A DNA stretch of 64,000 nucleotides from Novosphingobium terrae (GTDB lineage Bacteria; Pseudomonadota; Alphaproteobacteria; Sphingomonadales; Sphingomonadaceae): positions 2,852,001 through 2,916,000 of the forward strand of contig NZ_JABVZR010000001.1 of assembly GCF_017163935.1 (NCBI RefSeq), in the 5' to 3' direction. The translations under genes and the position numbers were made by a program. A model generated the notes under the pieces. It ran no database searches. It was not told the origin of the DNA and saw only the letters and a program-made list of their open reading frames with translations. Below are positions 36,756 through 45,629 of the stretch, piece by piece (the first letter of the stretch is position 1; each line of letters opens with the position of its first letter).

Positions 36756-37882
36756 CAATCCACGTCCTCGACGTCGACCTTGTCGCCCGTCACGCGCTGC
36801 GACAGGGCCGCGGCCATGAAGGGATCGAGCGCGCCATCCAGCACATCGTCAGGCGAGGTGCTGGTGACGCCGGTGCGCAGATCCTTCACCAGCTGATAGG
36901 GCTGGAGAACATAGGAACGGATCTGGTGACCCCAACCGATCTCGGTCTTGGCGTTGTATTCGCTGTTGGTGGCCGCTTCACGCTTGGCCAGCTCGGTCTC
37001 GTACAGACGCGCCTTCAGCATGTTCATCGCAGTGGCGCGGTTCTTGTGCTGGCTGCGGTCATTCTGCGAGGCGACGATGATGCCCGAGGGAACGTGAGTG
37101 ATACGCACCGCCGAATCGGTGGTGTTCACGTGCTGACCACCCGCGCCCGAAGCGCGATAGGTGTCGATCTTCAGATCCGCCGGATTGATGTCGATCTCGA
37201 TGTTGTCATCGACCACGGGATAGACCCAGATCGACGAAAACGAGGTGTGGCGACGCGCCGAGCTATCATAAGGGCTGATGCGGACCAGACGGTGCACACC
37301 GCTCTCGGTCTTGGCATAGCCGTAGGCGTTCTCGCCCTTGATCAGCAGCGTGGCGCTCTTGATCCCGGCCTGTTCGCCCGCGTGGTAATCCACCAGCTCG
37401 ACCTTGTAGCCATGGCGCTCGGCCCAGCGGGTGTACATGCGCTGCAGCATCTCGGCCCAGTCCTGGCTCTCGGTGCCGCCCGCGCCCGCGTGGACTTCGA
37501 TGTAGGTGTCGCTGGCATCGGCCTCACCAGCCAGCAGCGCCTGCACCTTGTCGTTATCGGCACGCTCGGCCAGCGCGGCCAGCGTGGAAAGCCCCTCGCC
37601 GATGGTGGCTTCGTCGCCCTCCATCTCGCCCAGCTCGATGAACTCGACAGCGTCGGCCATTTCCTGACCGATGTGATTGACGGCGCCGATGCTGGCCTCC
37701 AAACGGCGACGCTCACGCATCACCGCCTCGGCTTCCTTGGGATTGTCCCAGAGCTTGGGATCTTCCACGCGCGCGTTCAGCTCGTCAAAGCGGCGCAGCG
37801 CACGGTCCCAGTCCAGGAACTTGCGGACGAGCGCCAAAGCAGCCTCAATCCGGTCAATATGGGCCTGGCCCTCGGCACGCAT
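36755..37882 (-). CDS. prfB: Peptide chain release factor 2
   Basis: 375 residues; recognises UGA and UAA and triggers peptide release. The catalytic GGQ is in SGAGGQHVNTTDSAV, and the stop-recognition tripeptide reads SPY in RISPYDSSARRHTSF where E. coli has SPF. The frame is continuous through LALVRKFLDWDRAL, so the programmed +1 frameshift used for autoregulation in E. coli is absent. ATG 37882 has GGAG nine bases upstream; GTG 37888 is an alternative. First gene of an overlapping four-gene run. Confidence 0.95.
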   Translation of the reverse strand: MRAEGQAHIDRIEAALALVRKFLDWDRALRRFDELNARVEDPKLWDNPKEAEAVMRERRRLEASIGAVNHIGQEMADAVEFIELGEMEGDEATIGEGLSTLAALAERADNDKVQALLAGEADASDTYIEVHAGAGGTESQDWAEMLQRMYTRWAERHGYKVELVDYHAGEQAGIKSATLLIKGENAYGYAKTESGVHRLVRISPYDSSARRHTSFSSIWVYPVVDDNIEIDINPADLKIDTYRASGAGGQHVNTTDSAVRITHVPSGIIVASQNDRSQHKNRATAMNMLKARLYETELAKREAATNSEYNAKTEIGWGHQIRSYVLQPYQLVKDLRTGVTSTSPDDVLDGALDPFMAAALSQRVTGDKVDVEDVD

Positions 37883-37969
37883 CGTCACTCACTCCACCAG
37901 AGTTCAAGCTGTGGCGCGTTAGACTTATTGGCCGCAAAGTAAAGGGGTGGGAGGCAGGAAGGGGGTAAA

Positions 37970-38196
37970 GCGAGGGGGTTACCCCCTCGCGCTCCCATAA
38001 CGTCTCCCGACGAGATGGCAGTGGTTCCCGAAGGATGTGCCCCGCCTCTCCACCTGCCCGACCTAAGGCGCCGCAGGCTCAAAAATCGCTGACGCTGTGC
38101 CATCGCTCCTGCCTGCGGCGCAGCGACGTTAGCTCCAACGCCGAACCCGAAGCGCCACGCAGACATTAAAGGGAGCGCGAGGGTTATGACCCTCGC
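37970..38196. repeat. Palindromic repeat element, copy C (227 bp)
   Basis: Full-length copy. The left hairpin GCGAGGGGG/CCCCCTCGC (37970-37990) and right hairpin GCGAGGG/CCCTCGC (38177-38196) are nearly identical in inverted orientation, each preceded on its inner side by a GCTCCC motif. The inner pair GCGCCGCAGGC / GCCTGCGGCGC is intact. It lies between mrcA (stop 20 bases away) and prfB on the minus strand and fills most of this 334-base gap. Confidence 0.85.
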
Positions 38197-38216
38197 ATCT
38201 TCCCTTCCAAACCCCT

Positions 38217-40808
38217 TTAATAAACCCCGCCCTGCTCACCTGCAAAATTGCCGGAGGAATCATCATCCTTCTTCCCGGCATTCGCATTGAACCCACGCCG
38301 GATCGCATCCAGCAGCTCGGCCCGCTTGGCGGCGATCTGCTCCTGACGCGTTACGCGCGTCGGCTCGGTTTCGGGCTTGAAGGCTTCCCAGATGGTCGCG
38401 GCCTTGGCTTCGTCACTGGGATCGCCACCGAAGACGCGCTGGCCCGAGACGCGGTCGATTTTCACCATGCGCACGCCGGGCGGCATCAGGAAGGGCGTGT
38501 GATCCCAGCGATCGCGCGTGGCCATCACGAACTGGCGGAAGATCGGCGCCGCGAAGGTGCCGCCCTGCGCGTAGCCGCCCAGCGACTTGGGCTGGTCATA
38601 GCCGAGGTAGACGCCGCCCACGATGCTGGGCGATCCGCCCATGAACCACACGTTGGTCGGGCCGCTGGTGGTGCCGGTCTTGCCGAAGAGCGGCAGACCA
38701 AGGTCACGCAGCGCCACGCCGGTGCCGCGGGTGATCACGCCCTCCAGCATATGGACCACCTGATAGGCGGTGCGGGCGTCCAGCACCTGACGGCCGCGCT
38801 GGCTCAGGCGGGGCATGGGCTTGCCATCCCATTCCGCCATCGAGCAGCCGTTGCAGGCGCGTTCGTCGGCACGCCAGATGACCTTGCCGTTGCGGTCCTG
38901 AATGAAGTCGATCAGCGACTGGTCGTGCTGCAGGCCATTGTCGGCAAGCGCCGAATAGGCGTTGACCATCTGTGCCACCGTGGTCTCCCCCGCGCCCAGC
39001 GAGAAGGAGAGATAGGGCTGATAGTTGCCGATACCGACGCGCTTGATGGTGCTGACCACCTTGCTCATGCCGGTGTCATTGGCGATGTGGACGGTCATCA
39101 GATTGCGCGACTGCTCAAGGCCCCAGCGCATGGTATGGATGCCGCCGCCGCCTTCATTGCCGAAGTTCTTGAAGCATTTGGTGCCAAGGCCGGCGCCCTG
39201 ATCGACGCAGAAGCTCTGGTCGGGAACCATGGTGGCCGGGGTCATGCCATTGTCCAGCGCGGCGGCGTAAACGAAGGGCTTGATGGTGGAGCCCACCTGA
39301 CGCTCGGCCTGCGTGGCGCGGTTGAAGCTGTCGAGACCGAAGTCGAAGCCGCCAGCTATGGCCATCACGCGGCCGGTGCCGGGCTGCTCGACCATCATGC
39401 CGCCCGAAACGCCGGGGATGATACGCAGCGCATAGGTGCCGTTGCCCGAAGGGGCACTGGCGACCACATCGCCGACATGCACCTGCGAAAGCTCACCGAT
39501 CAGCGCTGCAGTGCTGCCATCGGTGAAGCCGATCTGGCCATTGCCGCCACCGCGCTTCAGCACCAGGCCGACGCGCCAGTCCTGATAGGCGATGCTTTTG
39601 TTGAGGCCGATCAGCTGGCCCTGCCAATGCTCGGGATCGATCTCGATATGGGCGATGGGGCCGTGCCAGCCCTTGCCCGACCAATAGCGCAGAAGACCGC
39701 CACGCAAAGCATCCTGCGCCGACTTCTGCAGCTCACTGTCGAGCGAGGTGCGGACCCAGAGGCCACCGGCATAGACGCTGTTGGGGCTGTCCTCGGCGCT
39801 TTCGCCATACTGGTCCATCAGGCGGCGGCGGACTTCTTCCACGAAATAGCCGACCGAGGGGTCATAGGTGTCGCGCTTGGGCTGGGCGATGATGCCCAGA
39901 GGCTGGGCCTTGGCGGCCTCGGCCTCGGCGGCGGGCACGAAGCCGTTCTTGACCATCTGGTCCAGCACCCAGTTGCGGCGGGCGATGGCCTTGTCGGCGA
40001 ATTTGGCGCGGCCATAGGTTTCGGGCGCCTTGGGCAGGATGGCGAGGAAAGCGGCCTCATGCAGCTGCAGATCGCCGACATCCTTGCCGAAATAGGCGCG
40101 CGAGGCGGCCTGCACGCCGAAAGCCTGACGGCCCAGCGGGATCTCGTTGAGATAGAGTTCGAGGATCTGCTCCTTGCTCAGCACGCTTTCGATGCGGCGG
40201 GCCAGCAGCATTTCCTTCAGCTTGCGGCTGACGGAATATTCATTGCCGATCAGGATGTTCTTGGCGACCTGCTGGGTGATGGTCGAACCACCGCGCGCAC
40301 GCTCGCCCGAGCCGAATTTGGAGGCGTAATCCACCACCGCCTGCCCGAGGCCGATAAAATCGACGCCGCCATGGCTGAAGAAGTTCTTGTCCTCGGCCGA
40401 CAGGAAGGCGTTGATCATCGGCTTGGGGAAATCGACGAAACGCAGCTGCACGCGGCGTTCGCGGGCATAGGAATAGATGATGCCGCCATCGGCACCGCGC
40501 ACCATGGTGGGCAGCGGAGGCTGATAGGTCAGCAGGCTGTCGGCGGAGGGCAGGTTGCGGATCACCGTCACCCAGACCAGCGCATAGAGCAGCACCAGAA
40601 CGCCCAGACCATAGCCGCCAAGGCGCACCAGCCGGCTGCGACCCCATGCGCTGCGCAATCCGCCCATGCCCGGCAGATGCCCAAGGGCACGCCCTGTGCC
40701 GCTCAGAGCGCCGCGCAGACGGCCCATAAAGCCCCCGGCCTTGCGGCGGATACGCAGGTGGTGGTCTTCGTCGCGCTCTGGATCGGGCGTGTTGGGCAGG
40801 TCAGGCAT
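38217..40808 (-). CDS. mrcA: Penicillin-binding protein 1A
   Basis: 863 residues, a bifunctional peptidoglycan polymerase. After a basic cytoplasmic tail there is a membrane anchor (about 60-80, GGYGLGVLVLLYALVWV). The glycosyltransferase family 51 domain contains AEDKNFFSHGGVD and GGSTITQQVAKNIL. The transpeptidase domain carries GSTIKPF (active serine), SRN and GKTGTT. A disordered Lys/Asn-rich tail ends the protein. ATG 40808 (MPDLPN) is chosen over the longer frame. It lies 98 bases after the amidase gene on the same strand. Confidence 0.95.
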   Translation of the reverse strand: MPDLPNTPDPERDEDHHLRIRRKAGGFMGRLRGALSGTGRALGHLPGMGGLRSAWGRSRLVRLGGYGLGVLVLLYALVWVTVIRNLPSADSLLTYQPPLPTMVRGADGGIIYSYARERRVQLRFVDFPKPMINAFLSAEDKNFFSHGGVDFIGLGQAVVDYASKFGSGERARGGSTITQQVAKNILIGNEYSVSRKLKEMLLARRIESVLSKEQILELYLNEIPLGRQAFGVQAASRAYFGKDVGDLQLHEAAFLAILPKAPETYGRAKFADKAIARRNWVLDQMVKNGFVPAAEAEAAKAQPLGIIAQPKRDTYDPSVGYFVEEVRRRLMDQYGESAEDSPNSVYAGGLWVRTSLDSELQKSAQDALRGGLLRYWSGKGWHGPIAHIEIDPEHWQGQLIGLNKSIAYQDWRVGLVLKRGGGNGQIGFTDGSTAALIGELSQVHVGDVVASAPSGNGTYALRIIPGVSGGMMVEQPGTGRVMAIAGGFDFGLDSFNRATQAERQVGSTIKPFVYAAALDNGMTPATMVPDQSFCVDQGAGLGTKCFKNFGNEGGGGIHTMRWGLEQSRNLMTVHIANDTGMSKVVSTIKRVGIGNYQPYLSFSLGAGETTVAQMVNAYSALADNGLQHDQSLIDFIQDRNGKVIWRADERACNGCSMAEWDGKPMPRLSQRGRQVLDARTAYQVVHMLEGVITRGTGVALRDLGLPLFGKTGTTSGPTNVWFMGGSPSIVGGVYLGYDQPKSLGGYAQGGTFAAPIFRQFVMATRDRWDHTPFLMPPGVRMVKIDRVSGQRVFGGDPSDEAKAATIWEAFKPETEPTRVTRQEQIAAKRAELLDAIRRGFNANAGKKDDDSSGNFAGEQGGVY

Positions 40809-40906
40809 GATGGCTTTCGAAACTCTGGCCAGAAACTGGCCTCTTACCACAAGCAGGCTTACCGCTGCCCCCTAGCATGGGCAGCGAGCCCAACGCCAGC
40901 CCGGCC

Positions 40907-41935
40907 TTATTGAACTGCCGCAACGCCGCTCTCCCGCGCGAAATAGACGCGGATCGCCTGAGCGGTGGCATCGGCAAAGGCCTCCCGCCCCTCGGGCGAG
41001 GCAAGGCGGGCGCTGTCCTTGTCGTTGGAAATATAGCCCGCCTCGAACAGCACGGAGGGGACATCGGGCGATTTCAGCACCACGAAGGCCGCTGACTGCA
41101 AAGGTCTGGCGCGGAAGTCGAATCGGCCCTTCCCCTCGCGCAGGGCCAGTTCGGCAAAGCGCGTGGACTGGGCCCCGGCATGGCGCTGCGACAGGTCCAC
41201 CAGAATGGCGCTGACCGCCGTGCTGGTCCCCGCCAGAGGCACGCCGCTGACCGTATCGGCGCGGTTTTCCCGCGCGGCGATGCGGCTGGCTTCCTGACTG
41301 CTGCCCCGGTCCGACAGGGTGTAGAGCGTCGCCCCGCTGGCGTCAGCGGCTTCGGAGCTGTCGGCATGGATCGAGACGAAAAGATCCGCCTTCAACTGCC
41401 GCGCGATGCCGGAGCGTTCCTCCAGCATCAGATAGCGGTCGGTGTCGCGGGTCAGTGCCACGCGCACGCCGCCACCGGCCAGCAATTTGTCGCGCAGGGC
41501 CAGAGCGAGGGCCAGCGTGATGTCCTTTTCACGCAGGGGATGGCCCTTGTCATCGACGCCCGGCGCGCCGGGATCGTGCCCGCCATGTCCGGGATCGATC
41601 ACCACCAGCGGACGGCTGGCATCAAGCGGCCCCTGCACCGGCGGCAAGCCCAGCGTGCCCCCGGCAGGCGGCAGCGCGATATGCAGCACATAGGCATGGC
41701 CGGCATCGGGCGGGGGCGCGAGAAAACGCGCCGCGCCAAAAGCACCAAGCAACAGGGCGACAGGCGCCAGCAGCACGGCGGCCACCACAAACAGCACGCG
41801 CTGCCGCGATGACGGCGGCAAGGGCGCTTCAACCGGATCGCCGGCCTGCTCCCCGATCGGCTCGGCTGCGGGCTCCGGCGGCGCCTCCGCAACCTCTGGG
41901 GCGGGAACCGCCTGTTCTTCCTCGCTGGATGTCAC
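40907..41935 (-). CDS. N-acetylmuramoyl-L-alanine amidase, membrane anchored
   Basis: 342 residues. A Pro/Glu/Ala-rich cytoplasmic tail (1-42) precedes one membrane helix (about 47-68, VLFVVAAVLLAPVALLLGAFGA). The amidase_3 domain has zinc ligands in VIDPGHGGHDPGA, SIHADSSEAA and the catalytic region VLFEAGYISNDKD. It cleaves the stem peptide from MurNAc during wall turnover or septum splitting. GTG 41935 is preferred because GGAA lies upstream; TTG 41956 is the other option. An N-terminal tail on the cytoplasmic side is unusual for this family. Confidence 0.9.
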   Translation of the reverse strand: MTSSEEEQAVPAPEVAEAPPEPAAEPIGEQAGDPVEAPLPPSSRQRVLFVVAAVLLAPVALLLGAFGAARFLAPPPDAGHAYVLHIALPPAGGTLGLPPVQGPLDASRPLVVIDPGHGGHDPGAPGVDDKGHPLREKDITLALALALRDKLLAGGGVRVALTRDTDRYLMLEERSGIARQLKADLFVSIHADSSEAADASGATLYTLSDRGSSQEASRIAARENRADTVSGVPLAGTSTAVSAILVDLSQRHAGAQSTRFAELALREGKGRFDFRARPLQSAAFVVLKSPDVPSVLFEAGYISNDKDSARLASPEGREAFADATAQAIRVYFARESGVAAVQ

Positions 41936-42686
41936 CTGAAGCGTTCCGCACCACAACCCGTTTCGGGTCGCAACCCCTTTTTCCTGAACACAGATTAGGC
42001 AAGTGCGAGCATCAGCGCAATGGCCCGTGCAACCGCTTGCCCTCCCCCGCTCCGCTCCGCGCCGGGCGCTTGCGAATCGGCGACGTATCGCGCTTGCCCG
42101 GAAAGAAAACCAATGCTAGGCATCAAAAAGTCGAAACAGGCTTGCCTGAGGCCGATCCCTTTTACCCACGCCCAACAGGTCCGGGGTAGCTGCGTTGAAA
42201 GCCCGCTTGCCGTTTCGCATGGCCCGGAATCCTGTTTTCCCCGGGCCCGACAGGTTGATGCAGGTATGATGAGCCGTTCGATGTCCCGTTCCTCACTGCC
42301 CCTTGGGGCGGTGATGGCGTGGGCGTCTGATGGATCGGCAGCAACAGGGTCGCATATCAACACATTCCGGAACGTTATCGTCTTTCAAGACAGCGTCCAC
42401 GGGATGGTCCTGCCAGAATTTCTTCTGGGTGCCTTTGCGCAGGCCATGAAGCCGCGCCTTTTCTGCCTTGCAGACACGAAAAATGCCGTTGTGCCCGGGC
42501 TTTCCGGGTCGCGTCACGGCCTCACCGCCCTTGGCCATGACCAGGTTCACCATGAACCCATTCAGCGCCTCGGGCTTTCCCACTTCGCCGCAGGAAACAG
42601 GAGCGCGCCGCGCTCCGCCACAAGCGGCATGTCCATCAATCGCCGCGCCGGAGCCCGACTTGGCCCGCGCGGCTGGAGAGTTTATA
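41936..42686. promoter_or_regulatory. 750-base leader/intergenic region upstream of rne
   Basis: No convincing gene. It must hold the promoter of the amidase-mrcA pair on the minus strand and the rne promoter and leader on the plus strand. Two stable hairpins precede rne: CACTGCCCC/GGGGCGGTG at 42294-42313 and GGTTC/GAACC at 42544-42558. RNase E is known in E. coli to control its own mRNA through its long 5' leader; a similar role here is inference only. An open frame from 42468 continues into rne but lacks family similarity. Confidence 0.45.
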
Positions 42687-45404
42687 ATGACAACGCGCAT
42701 GCTGATCGATGCGCGCCACGCGGAAGAGACCCGGGTGGCGGTCCTCAAGGGCAACCGTATTGAGGAATTCGACTTTGATTCTGCCGATCACAAGCAGATC
42801 AAGGGCAACATCTATCTGGCCAAGGTAACGCGGGTTGAACCCTCGTTGCAGGCCGCTTTCGTCGATTTCGGCGGCAACCGTCACGGTTTCCTCGCCTTTT
42901 CCGAAATCCACCCCGACTATTACCAGATCCCCAAGGAGGACCGCGAGGCCCTGCTGGCGGAAGAAGCCGCCCATGCCGAGGAAGAGGCTGCCCTGCGCGC
43001 CAATTCCGAAGGCGATGAGGACGAAGGCGAGGATTACGCGGACGAAGGCGCCGATGACGCCGGTTCGGTGATCGAGGTCGACACCTCCGAGAAGGACGCC
43101 GTCGCCACCATCGAGGCCGGTCACGTTGAAGATGGCTTCGACGACGATCACGCCGCCGAGGAAGATGCCGAGACCGACGGCAACCCGCGTGGCCGCCGTC
43201 GCCGTCAGGGCGGCCAGCAGGGCCACCGCGCCAAGCAGGCCGACGAACTGCGCGCCAAGCGCATGGCGCTGCGCCGCCGCTACAAGATTCAGGACGTGAT
43301 CCACCGCCGTCAGGTGCTGCTGGTGCAGGTCGTGAAGGAAGAGCGCGGCAACAAGGGCGCCGCCCTCACCACATATCTCTCGCTGGCTGGCCGCTACTGC
43401 GTGCTGATGCCCAACAGCAGCCATGGCGGCGGCATCTCGCGCAAGATTTCCAGCGTGGCTGACCGTAAGCGTCTGAAGTCGATCATCGCCGAGATGGATC
43501 TGCCCAAGACCATGGGCTGCATCGTGCGCACCGCCGGCCTGCAGCGCACCAAGACCGAGATCAAGCGCGACTTCGACTATCTCGCCCGCCTGTGGGACGA
43601 GATTCGCGAAGGCACGATGAAGGCCTCGGCCCCGGCACTGATCCATTCGGACAGCGACCTCATCAAGCGCGCCATCCGCGACATCTACAACCGCGAGATC
43701 GAGGAAGTGGTGGTCGAGGGCGATCATGGCTTCCATGACGCGCGCGACTTCATGAAGCTGCTGATGCCCAGCCATGCGCGCCGGGTGAAGCACTATGCCG
43801 ACCCCGTGCCGCTGTTCCAGCGCTATGGCGCCGAGGATCAGCTGACCGCGATGTACGATCCGGTGGTGCAGCTCAAGTCGGGCGGTTACATCGTGATCAA
43901 CCCGACCGAGGCGCTGGTCTCGATCGACATCAACTCGGGCCGCTCCACCAAGGAGCATGGCATCGAGCAGACGGCGGTCGCCACCAACCTCGAAGCCGCG
44001 CGCGAAATCGCCCGCCAGTTGCGCCTGCGCGACATGGCCGGTCTGGTCGTGATCGACTTCATCGACATGGAATATGGCTCGAACGTCCGCAAGGTCGAGA
44101 AGGCCATGAAGGAAGCGCTCAAGAACGATCGCGCCCGCATCCAGGTCGGCCGCATCAGCTCCTTCGGCCTGATGGAAATGAGCCGCCAGCGCCTGCGCAC
44201 CGGCGTGCTCGAAGCCACCACCCGCGCCTGCCCGCATTGCGATGGCACCGGTCTGGTGCGTACCGCCGGTTCGGCGGGCCTGTCGGCGCTGCGTCTGATC
44301 GAGGAAGAGGCCGCCAAGGGCAAGGGCACCACGATCACCCTGTTCGCCAGCCAGGAAGCGGCGATCTATGTGCTGAACGGCAAGCGCGCCGATCTGCACG
44401 AGATCGAGGCCCGCTACCGCGTCGAGGTGGAAGTGATCCCCGAGGGCGAGAACGAAGGCGCCAAGATGCGCGTCATCTCCAGCGGCCCGCGCAACGATTA
44501 CGTGCCCACCTTCAGCCCGATCACCTTCGAGGAAGATCTTGAGGATCTGCCCGAGGAGGAGTTCGACGAGGAAGAAGAGGCCATCGAGGCCGCCGAGGAC
44601 GAGGGTGAAGGCCAGAACGGCCGCAACCGCAAGCGTCGCAAGCGCCGCCGTGGCCGTGGCCGTGACCGCCGCGAGGATGGCACCGAAGCCGCCGCCGAGG
44701 AGACCGAGGACGAAAGCGCCGAGGCCGGTGAAGAGGCTGAAGACGCCGGTGGAGACGAGGGCGAGGAAACCACTGCCGTCGAAGCCGGTGATGACCAGGG
44801 TGGCCAGCGCAAGCGCCGCCGTCGCGGTCGCCGCCGTCGTGGTGGCCGTGGCCGTGAGGAAGGCGCCGACGTGCAGGCTGGCGAGGACACCGGTGAAGGC
44901 GAAGCCGATGTGAGCGAAGAGGCTCCGGTGGAAGCGCCGGTCGCCGCTGAGCCCGCCCCGGTTGAGGCCGAGCCCGCTCCGGTCGAGGCTGAGAAGCCCA
45001 AGCCCAAGCGCGCGCCGCGCAAGAAGAAGGTCGTGGAAGCCGCTCCGGTCGTGGAAGCCGCTCCGGTGGTGGAAGAGGCCCCGGCGCCGGTCGAAGCCGA
45101 GCCCGCTGCGGTCGAGGCCGAAGCCGAGGTGAAGCCCAAGCCCAAGCGTGCCCCGCGCAAGAAGAAGGTCACCGAGGAGGCTCCCGCCGTGGAAGCCGCT
45201 CCCGAAGCGACTGCTGAAGCCCCCGCTGCAAAGGAAGCGAAGCCCAAGCCCAAGCGCGCCCCGCGCAAGAAGAAGGTCGCCGAGGAGGCTCCTGCCGCTG
45301 AAGCGGTCGTGGAAGTCGATGCCGCCGTGACCCCGGCCGAGGATGGCAGCGCCGAGGGCGCCGACACCCCGCGTCGCGGCTGGTGGCAGCGCACCTTCGG
45401 CTGA
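42687..45404 (+). CDS. rne: Ribonuclease E
   Basis: 905 residues, the endonuclease core of the RNA degradosome. The S1 domain (MTTRMLIDARH...) is split by an acidic and then basic insertion (about residues 82-195). Catalytic aspartates are in SIDINSGR and VIDFIDMEYG; the Zn-link is CPHCDGTG. The C-terminal half is a disordered scaffold: an acidic stretch, two arginine-rich patches (KRRKRRRGRGRDRR, KRRRRGRRRRGGRGR) and three KPKPKRAPRKKKV repeats at residues 770, 816 and 852, ending in RRGWWQRTFG. ATG 42687 has GGAGAG upstream. Confidence 0.95.
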   Translation: MTTRMLIDARHAEETRVAVLKGNRIEEFDFDSADHKQIKGNIYLAKVTRVEPSLQAAFVDFGGNRHGFLAFSEIHPDYYQIPKEDREALLAEEAAHAEEEAALRANSEGDEDEGEDYADEGADDAGSVIEVDTSEKDAVATIEAGHVEDGFDDDHAAEEDAETDGNPRGRRRRQGGQQGHRAKQADELRAKRMALRRRYKIQDVIHRRQVLLVQVVKEERGNKGAALTTYLSLAGRYCVLMPNSSHGGGISRKISSVADRKRLKSIIAEMDLPKTMGCIVRTAGLQRTKTEIKRDFDYLARLWDEIREGTMKASAPALIHSDSDLIKRAIRDIYNREIEEVVVEGDHGFHDARDFMKLLMPSHARRVKHYADPVPLFQRYGAEDQLTAMYDPVVQLKSGGYIVINPTEALVSIDINSGRSTKEHGIEQTAVATNLEAAREIARQLRLRDMAGLVVIDFIDMEYGSNVRKVEKAMKEALKNDRARIQVGRISSFGLMEMSRQRLRTGVLEATTRACPHCDGTGLVRTAGSAGLSALRLIEEEAAKGKGTTITLFASQEAAIYVLNGKRADLHEIEARYRVEVEVIPEGENEGAKMRVISSGPRNDYVPTFSPITFEEDLEDLPEEEFDEEEEAIEAAEDEGEGQNGRNRKRRKRRRGRGRDRREDGTEAAAEETEDESAEAGEEAEDAGGDEGEETTAVEAGDDQGGQRKRRRRGRRRRGGRGREEGADVQAGEDTGEGEADVSEEAPVEAPVAAEPAPVEAEPAPVEAEKPKPKRAPRKKKVVEAAPVVEAAPVVEEAPAPVEAEPAAVEAEAEVKPKPKRAPRKKKVTEEAPAVEAAPEATAEAPAAKEAKPKPKRAPRKKKVAEEAPAAEAVVEVDAAVTPAEDGSAEGADTPRRGWWQRTFG
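44994..45279 (+). repeat. Three coding repeats in the RNase E scaffold
   Basis: The 13-residue block KPKPKRAPRKKKV is encoded three times, starting at 44994, 45132 and 45240, separated by Ala/Glu/Pro/Val-rich linkers of 33 and 23 residues. The basic blocks are candidates for RNA or membrane contact; the linkers are acidic. Confidence 0.8.
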
Positions 45405-45424
45405 GCCGAGGCGTAACTGACAGG

Positions 45425-45461
45425 AAGGGGCCGGGCCGCCGCAAGGTTGCCCGGCCCTTTT
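45425..45461 (+). terminator. Intrinsic terminator after rne
   Basis: Arms GGGCCGGGC and GCCCGGCCC around a 12-base loop, followed by TTTTCA, 23 bases past the rne stop. Confidence 0.8.
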
Positions 45462-45629
45462 CACGTCCGGCCTTCCCGATGCCTCGGGCAAATGCCCCCG
45501 ACTTTCGTGGAAGCTTTCGCGGCAGCGCAACAAAGGCGCTTGCCCCCGCCCCATAAGACGGTAGACAAAATGTGCATCAGGGGCCTATGCGGCACCTGAC
45601 TCGTGTTCGATGGACAGTGGAAGCGACCT

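Noticed and set aside
37240..37300. SPY instead of SPF in the RF2 stop-codon recognition motif
   Set aside because: Tyr for Phe is a conservative change that I recall as common in alphaproteobacterial RF2; not a sign of altered decoding.
42094..42122. A possible promoter TTGCCC-17-TAGGCA upstream of rne
   Set aside because: Spacing fits but the -10 box matches only two of six consensus bases; not enough to call.
42020..42763. A 247-codon open frame ahead of and into rne
   Set aside because: No family resemblance and poor composition, and it overlaps the clear RNase E start; it is an open frame in GC-rich leader sequence.
42636..45554. A 972-codon minus-strand open frame opposite rne
   Set aside because: It is the antisense shadow of rne; its His/Gly/Leu/Asp-rich composition is that of a mirrored GC-rich gene.
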